From the IMG/VR virus record IMGVR_UViG_3300025132_000021, positions 1 to 64,000 of that record: DNA of 64,000 nucleotides. The stretch is one strand, 5' to 3'. Shown in pieces: positions 15,221-21,746 of the stretch (position 1 is the first letter of the stretch; each line of letters starts with the position of its first letter). Position numbers and translations under genes: made by a program. This DNA comes from a virus. Under the pieces are notes generated by a model. That model ran no database searches, was not told where the DNA came from, and saw only the letters and a list, made by a program, of their open reading frames with translations.

Positions 15221-15232
15221 TTAAGTAGTAGA
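15221..15232 (+). promoter_or_regulatory. promoter TTAAGTAGTAGA
   Basis: It predicts a start near 15250 and a short leader carrying TAGGAGA before the ATG at 15264. Confidence 0.6.
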
Positions 15233-15263
15233 ATATCTAATGTATTATTAGGAGACACCGGGC

Positions 15264-15584
15264 ATGAACCCACATTTAGAACAAGTTTATGGCGTTATTT
15301 TTGAGCATTGGAATCGTGAAAATAACCAAGTCAAAATCTCTATGCCAGTCCTGTTAATTATTGAAAATCATTTTGGGTCAGATGGAGAAGATTTAATGAT
15401 TAACATTCAAGATTTGACCCTCCGTTATTGGTTATGTCGCAGAGACATTGTAGACCACATAGAACTTTCTATGCCAGATTTGCCTTTGGAAATTATTCCT
15501 AAAGAAGTAGATAAAGTTTTGAAGCGAGTATTAGGTTTAGACGATTATACACGCAGATACATTAGAGATTCATTATCAGGGTGA
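15264..15584 (+). CDS. hypothetical protein
   Basis: 106 aa, unrecognised. A mixed alpha/beta protein with a C-terminal helix-rich segment (EVDKVLKRVLGLDDYTRRYIRDSL). It sits upstream of a zinc-ribbon gene and TBP and may be part of a regulatory group. Confidence 0.55.
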   Translation: MNPHLEQVYGVIFEHWNRENNQVKISMPVLLIIENHFGSDGEDLMINIQDLTLRYWLCRRDIVDHIELSMPDLPLEIIPKEVDKVLKRVLGLDDYTRRYIRDSLSG

Positions 15585-15588
15585 ACGA

Positions 15589-15771
15589 ATGAAGAATCAA
15601 CAACCGTCTAAACGCAACAAAGCGTGGCGTGAGCATCGTCAGCCAAAGCATGAAGAAACCGACATTGATGAACTCAATTTAGAAATCCTTGGGCTTTGGA
15701 GATGTCCCGATTGTGAACTCATGCAACCATTAGCCCATTATGAATGTCAAAAGTGCGGTTTTGTGCGTTAG
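15589..15771 (+). CDS. zinc-ribbon protein
   Basis: 60 aa. A basic N-terminus (KRNKAWREHRQPKH) and one C-terminal zinc ribbon (CPDC ... CQKCGF). It resembles a nucleic-acid-binding or TFB-like ribbon, but has no cyclin domain, so it is not a TFB. It starts 4 nt after the preceding stop and is directly upstream of the TBP gene. Confidence 0.6.
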   Translation: MKNQQPSKRNKAWREHRQPKHEETDIDELNLEILGLWRCPDCELMQPLAHYECQKCGFVR

Positions 15772-15783
15772 TTTATATGGGTC
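15772..15783 (+). promoter_or_regulatory. promoter TTTATATGGGTC for TBP
   Basis: It lies 31 nt before the ATG at 15803. The gene itself begins right after a second box-like TTTAAGTATG, which could allow self-binding by TBP near its own start codon. Confidence 0.6.
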
Positions 15784-15802
15784 ATCGGACTTATGTTTAA
15801 GT

Positions 15803-16381
15803 ATGAGCCGTAAAATTGTGAACATGGTAGCCAGCACCAGACTAACCGACACCATTGATTTGTATGATGTCGCAAACACCCTTGACCTTGATTTTGAGGC
15901 CGAACAATTCCCGGGCATGGTCTATCGTGTCGGAGAAGATACTCACGGAGAAGGCGCACCTAAAGTTTGTTTGCTACTCTTTGGTTCTGGTCGTGTAGTT
16001 GCCACAGGAGCCAAGTCTTATGATGATGTAGTTATCGCTATGAATCACATTGTTGATGACCTCAAGAACCATGAGTTTGAACTCTGGGATTTTGATGAGG
16101 ACGACATTCAAGTGCAAAACATTGTTATGACTTATGATTACGGACACACACTTCACCTGCACAATCTTGTGCTGGCACTTCCGTTTGAGCGAAGCGAATA
16201 CGAACCAGAGCAATTCCCCGGATTGATTTTCCGCCTTGAGGAAACTTCAGGAGTCTGTCTGATTTTCTCATCAGGCAAGTGTGTTATCACAGGAACTAAC
16301 TCTCCTGACGAAGCAGAAGAAGCCATTGAGGAACTCAAGATGGAACTTGACGCTGTGCGTAGTGTTTCTTCTATTGTTTGA
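15803..16381 (+). CDS. tbp: divergent TATA-binding protein
   Basis: 192 aa, normal archaeal TBP length, with the two-fold saddle repeat. Repeat 1: KIVNMVASTRL, EAEQFPGMVYRV, PKVCLLLFGSGRVVATGAKS. Repeat 2: QVQNIVMTY, EYEPEQFPGLIFRL, GVCLIFSSGKCVITGTNS. Both FPG stirrups carrying the DNA-kinking Phe and both SSGK/GSGR strands are present. It recognises the TATA box and recruits TFB and RNA polymerase. The start is fixed by promoter spacing. The upstream frame from 15740 overlaps the preceding gene. An element-encoded TBP with a uniform promoter set suggests control of its own transcription. Confidence 0.92.
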   Translation: MSRKIVNMVASTRLTDTIDLYDVANTLDLDFEAEQFPGMVYRVGEDTHGEGAPKVCLLLFGSGRVVATGAKSYDDVVIAMNHIVDDLKNHEFELWDFDEDDIQVQNIVMTYDYGHTLHLHNLVLALPFERSEYEPEQFPGLIFRLEETSGVCLIFSSGKCVITGTNSPDEAEEAIEELKMELDAVRSVSSIV

Positions 16382-16389
16382 TACTAACT

Positions 16390-16401
16390 TTTAAGTAGCA
16401 G
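16390..16401 (+). promoter_or_regulatory. promoter TTTAAGTAGCAG
   Basis: It lies 31 nt before the ATG at 16421. Confidence 0.7.
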
Positions 16402-16420
16402 CGTCGTTGAATTATCACTC

Positions 16421-17128
16421 ATGCCAGATATTTCTGTGGTTTATTTCAATTCAGCCAATATGTTCCGTTTCAACAAATTGGCTGTGGCTATGAAAGTTCT
16501 TAAACATGGTCTTCTCCGCCGCCAAGGTGGCACGATTCCATACGAAGTAGATTATTACATTAAACGCAGAACACAATTTGAACGCATAGACTGGTTAAAA
16601 ATGGCTTCTCACGGTAAGCGTGATGTTGAGATTCCTATGCCAAGTCATAGCGGCGATAAGGATGTTAAATCAATAAATGAAATTATTATCAATCTTTTGA
16701 AAATCATAGCGAACTCATCCCTGACACATATTATCACAGATGACCTTTTCACTTTAGAGATTTTAGATTATACTTTGAGTATGATAAAAGCAACTGAAAC
16801 AGAGTATGGAAGCATTCGGATTTCTTATCTGGGCAGTAAAGAAGGATTGAACAACGAAGAAGTTTTCAAAATGGAGCATTGGTTTGACTTAATAGACATG
16901 GAGTATTCACCACCTGCACCTATGACTGGGGCGAGGATGACATCATGTATTTTTAACATAGAATTGGACTACTACATTTGTGATTCTAAATTACAACTCT
17001 CGTCAGATAGGTTAATGAACTTGTCTTCTGATATATCAGAAGATGTTAGTAGTCAAGTGTCCAAACTTTATATGGACATAGAAAGGTTAAGGACAAGCAG
17101 GACATCACGCACTTTCAAGACTAAGTGA
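16421..17128 (+). CDS. hypothetical protein
   Basis: 235 aa, unrecognised. A soluble alpha/beta protein with no signal peptide, and a basic C-terminus (RLRTSRTSRTFKTK). It directly follows TBP but has its own promoter. Confidence 0.6.
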   Translation: MPDISVVYFNSANMFRFNKLAVAMKVLKHGLLRRQGGTIPYEVDYYIKRRTQFERIDWLKMASHGKRDVEIPMPSHSGDKDVKSINEIIINLLKIIANSSLTHIITDDLFTLEILDYTLSMIKATETEYGSIRISYLGSKEGLNNEEVFKMEHWFDLIDMEYSPPAPMTGARMTSCIFNIELDYYICDSKLQLSSDRLMNLSSDISEDVSSQVSKLYMDIERLRTSRTSRTFKTK

Positions 17129-17137
17129 TAGCAAATC

Positions 17138-17149
17138 TTTAAGTATCAG
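17138..17149 (+). promoter_or_regulatory. promoter TTTAAGTATCAG
   Basis: It lies 30 nt before the ATG at 17168. Confidence 0.75.
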
Positions 17150-17167
17150 TTCAGACCACCAACTATT

Positions 17168-17629
17168 ATGTTGGTAGCACTAACAGGCACAATGATTGGA
17201 TTTGGAGCCTTCGGATATTCTATTGTTAAACTTAAAGACCGTCAATGGCGTGAAGCCGCAATCGCTATGGTTGGCGGTGCTGCTGTGCTTTCCATTGTAG
17301 GTTGGAATCTTAATCGTTTGAAGGACGATGCAACGAAAGTTTTCGGTGCAGACTACATGAAGCGTAATGAAGTTGAAAAAGTTCTTGATGAATCTGCTGG
17401 CAAAATTGTCGGTGTAACTTTCATTAAGAAAGATGGTTCAGAGCGCACACTTGTTGGCAGGATTGGCAAGAGATACTCCCCAACGGGAACTGACCCGTTA
17501 GGTGGCAAAGCCGCCCGCCGAGGTCGTGGACTATTCACAATTTATGATATGCAAAAGCAAGCCTTCCGCATGGTAAATATGGATACAGTTATCAGCATTC
17601 GTGCTGGTGGAAAGACCTACCGTGCGTGA
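17168..17629 (+). CDS. N-terminally membrane-anchored protein
   Basis: 153 aa. Two hydrophobic segments (about residues 2-22 and 30-47) precede a basic beta-rich soluble domain (FIKKDGSERTLVGRIGKRYS ... FTIYDMQKQAFRMVNMDTVISI). Not recognised. It heads a short operon with the next membrane protein. Confidence 0.6.
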   Translation: MLVALTGTMIGFGAFGYSIVKLKDRQWREAAIAMVGGAAVLSIVGWNLNRLKDDATKVFGADYMKRNEVEKVLDESAGKIVGVTFIKKDGSERTLVGRIGKRYSPTGTDPLGGKAARRGRGLFTIYDMQKQAFRMVNMDTVISIRAGGKTYRA

Positions 17630-17633
17630 TAGC

Positions 17634-17837
17634 ATGAGTTTTTACACAAATCCAATAGTTTTCACGGCATTAGCGATTACTTCTTATGGATTTTATCGTT
17701 CAATTAAAATTGGGCTTGCTACTGCTATGGATAAATCAGTAAGTGATAGAGAGTATTGGTTATCTATGCTTCCCGGATATGCTTTAGTTGCCTTTGGTAT
17801 TGGAATCATGGCTTCAATGTATCCTTTTAAGAATTAA
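17634..17837 (+). CDS. small two-helix membrane protein
   Basis: 67 aa, with hydrophobic segments near residues 5-22 and 42-62. The ATG at 17634 lies 4 nt after the previous stop. The longer frame starting inside the upstream gene is disfavoured. Confidence 0.55.
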   Translation: MSFYTNPIVFTALAITSYGFYRSIKIGLATAMDKSVSDREYWLSMLPGYALVAFGIGIMASMYPFKN

Positions 17838-17838
17838 A
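17825..17838 (+). promoter_or_regulatory. promoter TTTAAGAATTAAAC
   Basis: It lies 29 nt before the ATG at 17854 and overlaps the end of the upstream gene. Confidence 0.5.
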
Positions 17839-17853
17839 CATAGTTGTGATTGA

Positions 17854-18225
17854 ATGTATGATATTTTAGTAGCCAATAATGCTGCCATGGTTGATTACCG
17901 AGGTGACCTTGCACTTACTTTAATGAATATCATGTATGATTATCACGGCAACCGACTTTACAAAAACATTTTTTCAACTAATGACGGTATGCTAAAAGAC
18001 CAAAGTTGGTTAGAAAAATCCCTATTACAAATCCGCTACATTGTTGGTAGCATTGATGGTATGAACGGCATTGGAAGTTTGGATGAATCCGAGTTTATTA
18101 GAAAAGTGATGAGGGAGGGTCTTGATACATTTAACACCATTTTAGTAGTTGAACCTCACGCTTACGAAGATTATGTAAATAACGATTATGTAAAGTATTT
18201 CAAAGACATAATTATCATTAGTTGA
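17854..18225 (+). CDS. hypothetical protein
   Basis: 123 aa, unrecognised and soluble. Converges with the minus-strand zinc/wHTH gene, with only 1 nt between the two stops. Confidence 0.6.
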   Translation: MYDILVANNAAMVDYRGDLALTLMNIMYDYHGNRLYKNIFSTNDGMLKDQSWLEKSLLQIRYIVGSIDGMNGIGSLDESEFIRKVMREGLDTFNTILVVEPHAYEDYVNNDYVKYFKDIIIIS

Positions 18226-18226
18226 A

Positions 18227-18703
18227 TTAAACATAGTCTTCAAACGGAAGTGTTGTGTTAAGTTTATACGAAACCACAGTATCTTTACTACGACTAATTA
18301 CCCCTCTTTTAACATACAAATTACAGCAAGCAGATACGCTGGCCGTTGAACACCTGTAAGGAGTAGTTTGTTCAATCCAAACAGATATTTCTCGTGCAGA
18401 ACTTTCACCTAAAATCCTAAGACCTTTGAGAATGTTATATTTAACTTTACTTTTTCTTCCAAACAATCTACCACTTTTTTTCTGACAATCCTTGCTACAC
18501 ATCCAAGCGTATTTCCAATTAGACACTCCATCAATACACATAGTATTGCCGCAGATTAAACACGCCACATCAATTTTACCGTTAGCAGGTTTTATACCCT
18601 TAGCAATCTCATAACAATAACGAGAACATTGTTCCTTAAGAAAGGTAGTTCTTGCACCTTCACGGTTGTAATAACCATCACCACAAACACTACAATTGGG
18701 CAT
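18227..18703 (-). CDS. zinc-knuckle plus winged-helix protein
   Basis: 158 aa from MPNCSVCG. Two Cys-rich units occur: CSVC ... CSRYC, and CLIC ... CSKDC (an FCS/MYND-like spacing). A C-terminal winged helix follows (NILKGLRILGESSAREISVWIEQ, then VSACCNLYVKRGVISR). The same architecture occurs at 21077-21547 on the other strand. It is probably a DNA-binding regulator. The start at 18703 lies 30 nt from a TTTATATCAGTG box. The upstream in-frame ATG at 18724 lies between them. Confidence 0.7.
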   Translation of the reverse strand: MPNCSVCGDGYYNREGARTTFLKEQCSRYCYEIAKGIKPANGKIDVACLICGNTMCIDGVSNWKYAWMCSKDCQKKSGRLFGRKSKVKYNILKGLRILGESSAREISVWIEQTTPYRCSTASVSACCNLYVKRGVISRSKDTVVSYKLNTTLPFEDYV

Positions 18704-18721
18704 AACCCATATACAACGAAT

Positions 18722-18733
18722 CACTGATATAAA
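18722..18733 (-). promoter_or_regulatory. promoter TTTATATCAGTG (minus)
   Basis: 30 nt before the start at 18703. Divergent to the RNA 2 promoter at 18762, with about 30 bp between them, so the two may share control. Confidence 0.65.
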
Positions 18734-18761
18734 ATCTTACATTTATTTAACTTACCAAAAC

Positions 18762-18773
18762 TTTATATGAGTC
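18762..18773 (+). promoter_or_regulatory. promoter TTTATATGAGTC for RNA 2
   Basis: It predicts a transcription start near 18792, exactly at the 5' hairpin of RNA 2. Confidence 0.7.
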
Positions 18774-18791
18774 ATTCGTCTTAGGAGAATT

Positions 18792-18998
18792 GTTGGCGGG
18801 GATACCTGCCAATGGAGATGGCTGAATGTCCCTTCGTGGGGGATAAGGCACTGCTCTCGTAGGAACACGATTCCTGCCGTGGACGGCCAAGTGGCATAGA
18901 AGCGAGCCTGTAAATGGGCGGTTAGTAGGTTGGAGTCGTGAACGCAACGGAAACTGCGACGGCTGCATGGAGGTATGTCCAAGTCCTCCTCTCACCCT
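18792..18998 (+). ncRNA. structured RNA 2, family not recognised
   Basis: About 205 nt and noncoding. At the predicted 5' end, TTGGCGGG (18793-18800) pairs CCTGCCAA across a GATA loop. Further hairpins: TCCC-TTCG-type at 18829-18843, AGGAA/TTCCT at 18861-18875, AGTCG/CGGCT with inner CGCA/TGCG at 18934-18964 (asymmetric internal loop TGAA/A, possibly kink-turn-like), and terminal GGAGG/CCTCC at 18969-18989 followed by CTCTCACCC and a T-rich run. G-U pairs again favour the + strand. I found no match to RNase P, SRP or guide-RNA consensus by eye. This fills the 329-bp gap between genes. Confidence 0.7.
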
Positions 18999-19002
18999 TT
19001 AC

Positions 19003-19014
19003 TTCATATAGGTG
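19003..19014 (+). promoter_or_regulatory. promoter TTCATATAGGTG
   Basis: It lies 30 nt before the ATG at 19033. Confidence 0.6.
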
Positions 19015-19032
19015 CTACTCTTTAGTAGTAGT

Positions 19033-19248
19033 ATGGACTCATTTTGGATAGCACAAATGCAACAGTATGCCAGTAGATATGCACAATTCGTAGAAATCTT
19101 AACTACTAAGGTTCACATGACTACTGAAGATATTTTACCACTTTGGCTTCATCTTAATGAACTTGTTTGTGATTGCGAAGGATGTCGTGAAGAAACAGAT
19201 TGCATAATTCATATTGATTTTGATTTTGATGATGAAGACGAGGATTGA
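19033..19248 (+). CDS. small acidic protein
   Basis: 71 aa. Contains C-x4-C-x4-C (CDCEGCREETDC) and an acidic DFDFDDEDED tail. Unrecognised. It ends 5 nt before the PolD small-subunit start, so the two are cotranscribed. Confidence 0.55.
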   Translation: MDSFWIAQMQQYASRYAQFVEILTTKVHMTTEDILPLWLHLNELVCDCEGCREETDCIIHIDFDFDDEDED

Positions 19249-19253
19249 TTACT

Positions 19254-20588
19254 ATGCGAGAAATTAGAGGTTGGAATCCCACCCGCATTCACGAGGAACT
19301 CAAATTAGAGCCTCGTCAAATTGCTGATGCGTGGTCTGCCAAAGCCTCGGATTATGCTTATGAACTTTCCACAGGTGTTTCCGTTGGTGAAACCGACCAA
19401 ACAGGAAAGATGGAAGATATTATCAATTTATTTCAGAATCGTTTAGAGGTTATTGAAAAGATTCTCAAGAATGAACATGGATTTCATAAGTTTGGAGACA
19501 TTCGTGAAGTAGACCGCAACCGAAGAAAGTTTATTCGCCATCAAGTAGCCGTAATTGGTATTGTAACTGATATTAGGCGAAGCCGAAGCGGAGGTCGTAT
19601 CGTAGAATTAGAAGACCGCACAGGCACAATGACAATTTTTATTCGCAAAGATGACCCCGCAGCAGGCACATTAGTTAATGATGATGTTATCGGAGTAGTT
19701 GGTAATTTTGCAGACAAAGGAGATATGTTCTTTGCTAATCGGGTTCAATATCCCGAAGTATTGCCCACACATCAAAATCGTGGAGGTTTAGATTTTGACC
19801 CAGTATCAGTGGCTTTTGCTTCCGACATCCACATGGGTTCTAAAAAGTTTCTGGAAAAAGATTGGGACAAGATGATGAAATGGATGAACTCAACTGATGA
19901 AACAGCCCAGAATATCAAATACTTTGTTTTATCAGGAGATGTAGTAGATGGAGTAGGCGTTTATCCCGGACACGATAGAAACTTGTCTATGAATGATGTT
20001 TATGACCAATACGAGTATTGCGCTCGCAAATTAGATGAATTGCCAGACCACATCACACCAGTAATCCTTCCGGGAAATCACGATGCTGTCCGACCTGCTG
20101 AACCCCAACCTATGCTTGAACCACTAATTCAACAAAGGTTTAATTCCACAGTTCACACAGGCAATCCTGCTCGCATCTATCTAAATCATGGTCAAGAATC
20201 AGACCCATTTGAAATACTAAGTTATCACGGCAAAGGCATTGACGACATGGTTCCAAGAATGGCTCATGTGACTTATGAAGCCCCAGCCGAAGCCATGAAA
20301 GAAATGATGAAGAAACGACATTTGGCTCCAATGTGGGGTGAACGCAACGCTCTAAGTCCCGAAGTAGAAGACCAAATGATTATTCGTGATGCACCAGATT
20401 TATTCGTTACAGGTCATACCCATGCTCATCAAGTTGAGTGGTATCGTGGCACACCCTTAGTAGTATCATCTACTTTCCAAGGCGAAACAGATTTCATGCA
20501 AATGCTGGGTTATCAGCCCAAGAAATCTTTGCTTTCAGTGTATAATTTACAGTCCCGAAGTAGCCGAGTTATCTCTTTTGAGTCCTAA
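19254..20588 (+). CDS. polB: DNA polymerase D small subunit (DP1)-like phosphodiesterase
   Basis: 444 aa. An N-terminal helical part is followed by an OB-fold (VAVIGIVTDIRRSRSGGRIV, TGTMTIFI, about residues 88-150). The Mre11-like metallophosphoesterase domain has ASDIHMGS near 189, LSGDVVDGVGVYPG near 225, ILPGNHDAVRPAEPQP near 271 and VTGHTHAHQVEW near 386. All metal ligands appear intact, so 3'-5' exonuclease activity is likely. In euryarchaea this subunit pairs with the large catalytic subunit DP2, which is not in this window. It may work with a host or distant DP2. The ATG at 19254 is preferred to the TTG at 19245. Confidence 0.92.
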   Translation: MREIRGWNPTRIHEELKLEPRQIADAWSAKASDYAYELSTGVSVGETDQTGKMEDIINLFQNRLEVIEKILKNEHGFHKFGDIREVDRNRRKFIRHQVAVIGIVTDIRRSRSGGRIVELEDRTGTMTIFIRKDDPAAGTLVNDDVIGVVGNFADKGDMFFANRVQYPEVLPTHQNRGGLDFDPVSVAFASDIHMGSKKFLEKDWDKMMKWMNSTDETAQNIKYFVLSGDVVDGVGVYPGHDRNLSMNDVYDQYEYCARKLDELPDHITPVILPGNHDAVRPAEPQPMLEPLIQQRFNSTVHTGNPARIYLNHGQESDPFEILSYHGKGIDDMVPRMAHVTYEAPAEAMKEMMKKRHLAPMWGERNALSPEVEDQMIIRDAPDLFVTGHTHAHQVEWYRGTPLVVSSTFQGETDFMQMLGYQPKKSLLSVYNLQSRSSRVISFES

Positions 20589-20611
20589 AAACGGCCTACC
20601 GAGAGACAACC

Positions 20612-20623
20612 TTTAAGTAGTAG
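20612..20623 (+). promoter_or_regulatory. promoter TTTAAGTAGTAG
   Basis: It predicts a leader of about 30 nt before the ATG at 20672, with GAGGAGGAAAG as a Shine-Dalgarno. This is one of the few leadered genes here. Confidence 0.65.
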
Positions 20624-20671
20624 CAACATAGATTACCCTTATTCCGAGTCATAGACGAGGAGGAAAGTGCC

Positions 20672-20857
20672 ATGAGTTTAACCCTAATCCAATACACCGA
20701 GTTTGATAATTTGATGCAAAATCTTAATTGGAATCAACCCAACCCATGCTGGCTTAGTTCACAGGCTTGCGCCTTTGAACATCTCCGCCGCATTGGTATT
20801 ACTAAACTTCCAATTCTCAACCGACGCTTGAAATGGTTAAAAGAAAATCAAGCATAG
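20672..20857 (+). CDS. small hypothetical protein
   Basis: 61 aa, unrecognised, with a helical basic C-terminus. The strong ribosome binding site and leader suggest high translation. Confidence 0.55.
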   Translation: MSLTLIQYTEFDNLMQNLNWNQPNPCWLSSQACAFEHLRRIGITKLPILNRRLKWLKENQA

Positions 20858-20858
20858 T

Positions 20859-20870
20859 TTTATATCACTC
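20859..20870 (+). promoter_or_regulatory. promoter TTTATATCACTC
   Basis: It lies 30 nt before the ATG at 20889. Confidence 0.65.
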
Positions 20871-20888
20871 CTACATGATATGTAGAAT

Positions 20889-21077
20889 ATGACTGTGGCA
20901 CTTAGATGTTTTAAGTGTGCAGAATGGGTTTATCGTCCCAAAAAGGGATTGGCTAAATGTCCTTGTAAATCCTTGACAATGTTTTCATCTCAAAAAGTAT
21001 CTGGACTTTATTCCGAGTTTTGGAATGAAGATACTGAAAAACACATTGTTTATGATGAACCCAGAGGCGTTGAATAA
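20889..21077 (+). CDS. small zinc protein
   Basis: 62 aa. CFKC and CPC provide a zinc knuckle. The last base overlaps the ATG of the next gene (TAATG), so it is coupled to the zinc/wHTH protein. Confidence 0.6.
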   Translation: MTVALRCFKCAEWVYRPKKGLAKCPCKSLTMFSSQKVSGLYSEFWNEDTEKHIVYDEPRGVE

Positions 21078-21547
21078 TGATTAAAGTTTGCTCTTGTGGC
21101 TCAACTATTAAACGACCCCTTCACGACGACAAGTATTGTTCCCGATATTGTCGCACATGGTATGGAGAAAAAGGAAATACTTCATTACCTGCTACCCGAA
21201 AGAGTGCTTTAGAGGTTAAATGTGCATGGTGTGGAACACATCACGAAATCACCTTTGGACAAAGATACGATAAAGTTTATTGTTCCTTTGAGTGTTCTAC
21301 TGAAGCCCAAGCCCGTGATAACTGGCTTTGGTTCAATTACTGTCGTGTGTTATCACACCACCCTGCGGGATTAACAGCCCCCGCAATTGCTCGTTATCTT
21401 GATGAGTATGCCTTTAATCAAACACCGAACAAAGTTTCCAGCAAAATGCGAAAGTTAGTTCGCTTGGGCATCGTTGCCAAAGAAGACCGACTTTATCGGT
21501 TGCTTCACCCACAAGCCTGTGGTAAGGTGTGGTTATCATGTCTTTGA
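21077..21547 (+). CDS. zinc-knuckle plus winged-helix protein
   Basis: 156 aa. Two Cys units (CSCG ... CSRYC and CAWC ... CSFEC) precede a winged helix (YCRVLSHHPAGLTAPAIARYLDE, then VSSKMRKLVRLGIVAKEDRLYRL). It parallels the minus-strand gene at 18227-18703 in layout and size. It is probably a regulator binding element promoters. Confidence 0.7.
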   Translation: MIKVCSCGSTIKRPLHDDKYCSRYCRTWYGEKGNTSLPATRKSALEVKCAWCGTHHEITFGQRYDKVYCSFECSTEAQARDNWLWFNYCRVLSHHPAGLTAPAIARYLDEYAFNQTPNKVSSKMRKLVRLGIVAKEDRLYRLLHPQACGKVWLSCL

Positions 21548-21744
21548 AAAGTGTAATCCGACCTTGGTTTGGGTTGTTAGCCTTACAACCCTTAATTTTA
21601 ATTTGGTGTGCCTTGTATGGAATGTCCTACTGGGAAAATATGGGTCCATTTAGTTTAATCACTACTGCTTACCTTATGCCTGTTTATCATTACTATGAAA
21701 AATGGTATCCCAAATCTTTAAGTATCAAAGATGATTTATCTTAA
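21538..21744 (+). CDS. small two-helix membrane protein
   Basis: 68 aa. Hydrophobic segments at about residues 11-30 and 40-52. It overlaps the preceding gene by 10 nt. The promoter of the next gene lies inside its 3' end. Confidence 0.55.
   Translation: MSLKSVIRPWFGLLALQPLILIWCALYGMSYWENMGPFSLITTAYLMPVYHYYEKWYPKSLSIKDDLS
21717..21728 (+). promoter_or_regulatory. promoter TTTAAGTATCAA
   Basis: It lies 30 nt before the ATG at 21747. Confidence 0.75.
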
Positions 21745-21746
21745 GT

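Noticed and set aside
15589-15771. Zinc-ribbon protein as TFB partner of TBP
   Set aside because: Only a C-terminal ribbon of 60 aa; no cyclin repeats or B-finger, so it cannot be called TFB.
18747-18995. Two minus-strand open frames of 76-82 codons
   Set aside because: They lie entirely within the structured RNA 2, have no promoter or ribosome binding site, and are rich in Arg, Pro and His, as expected for a shadow of structured GC-rich RNA.
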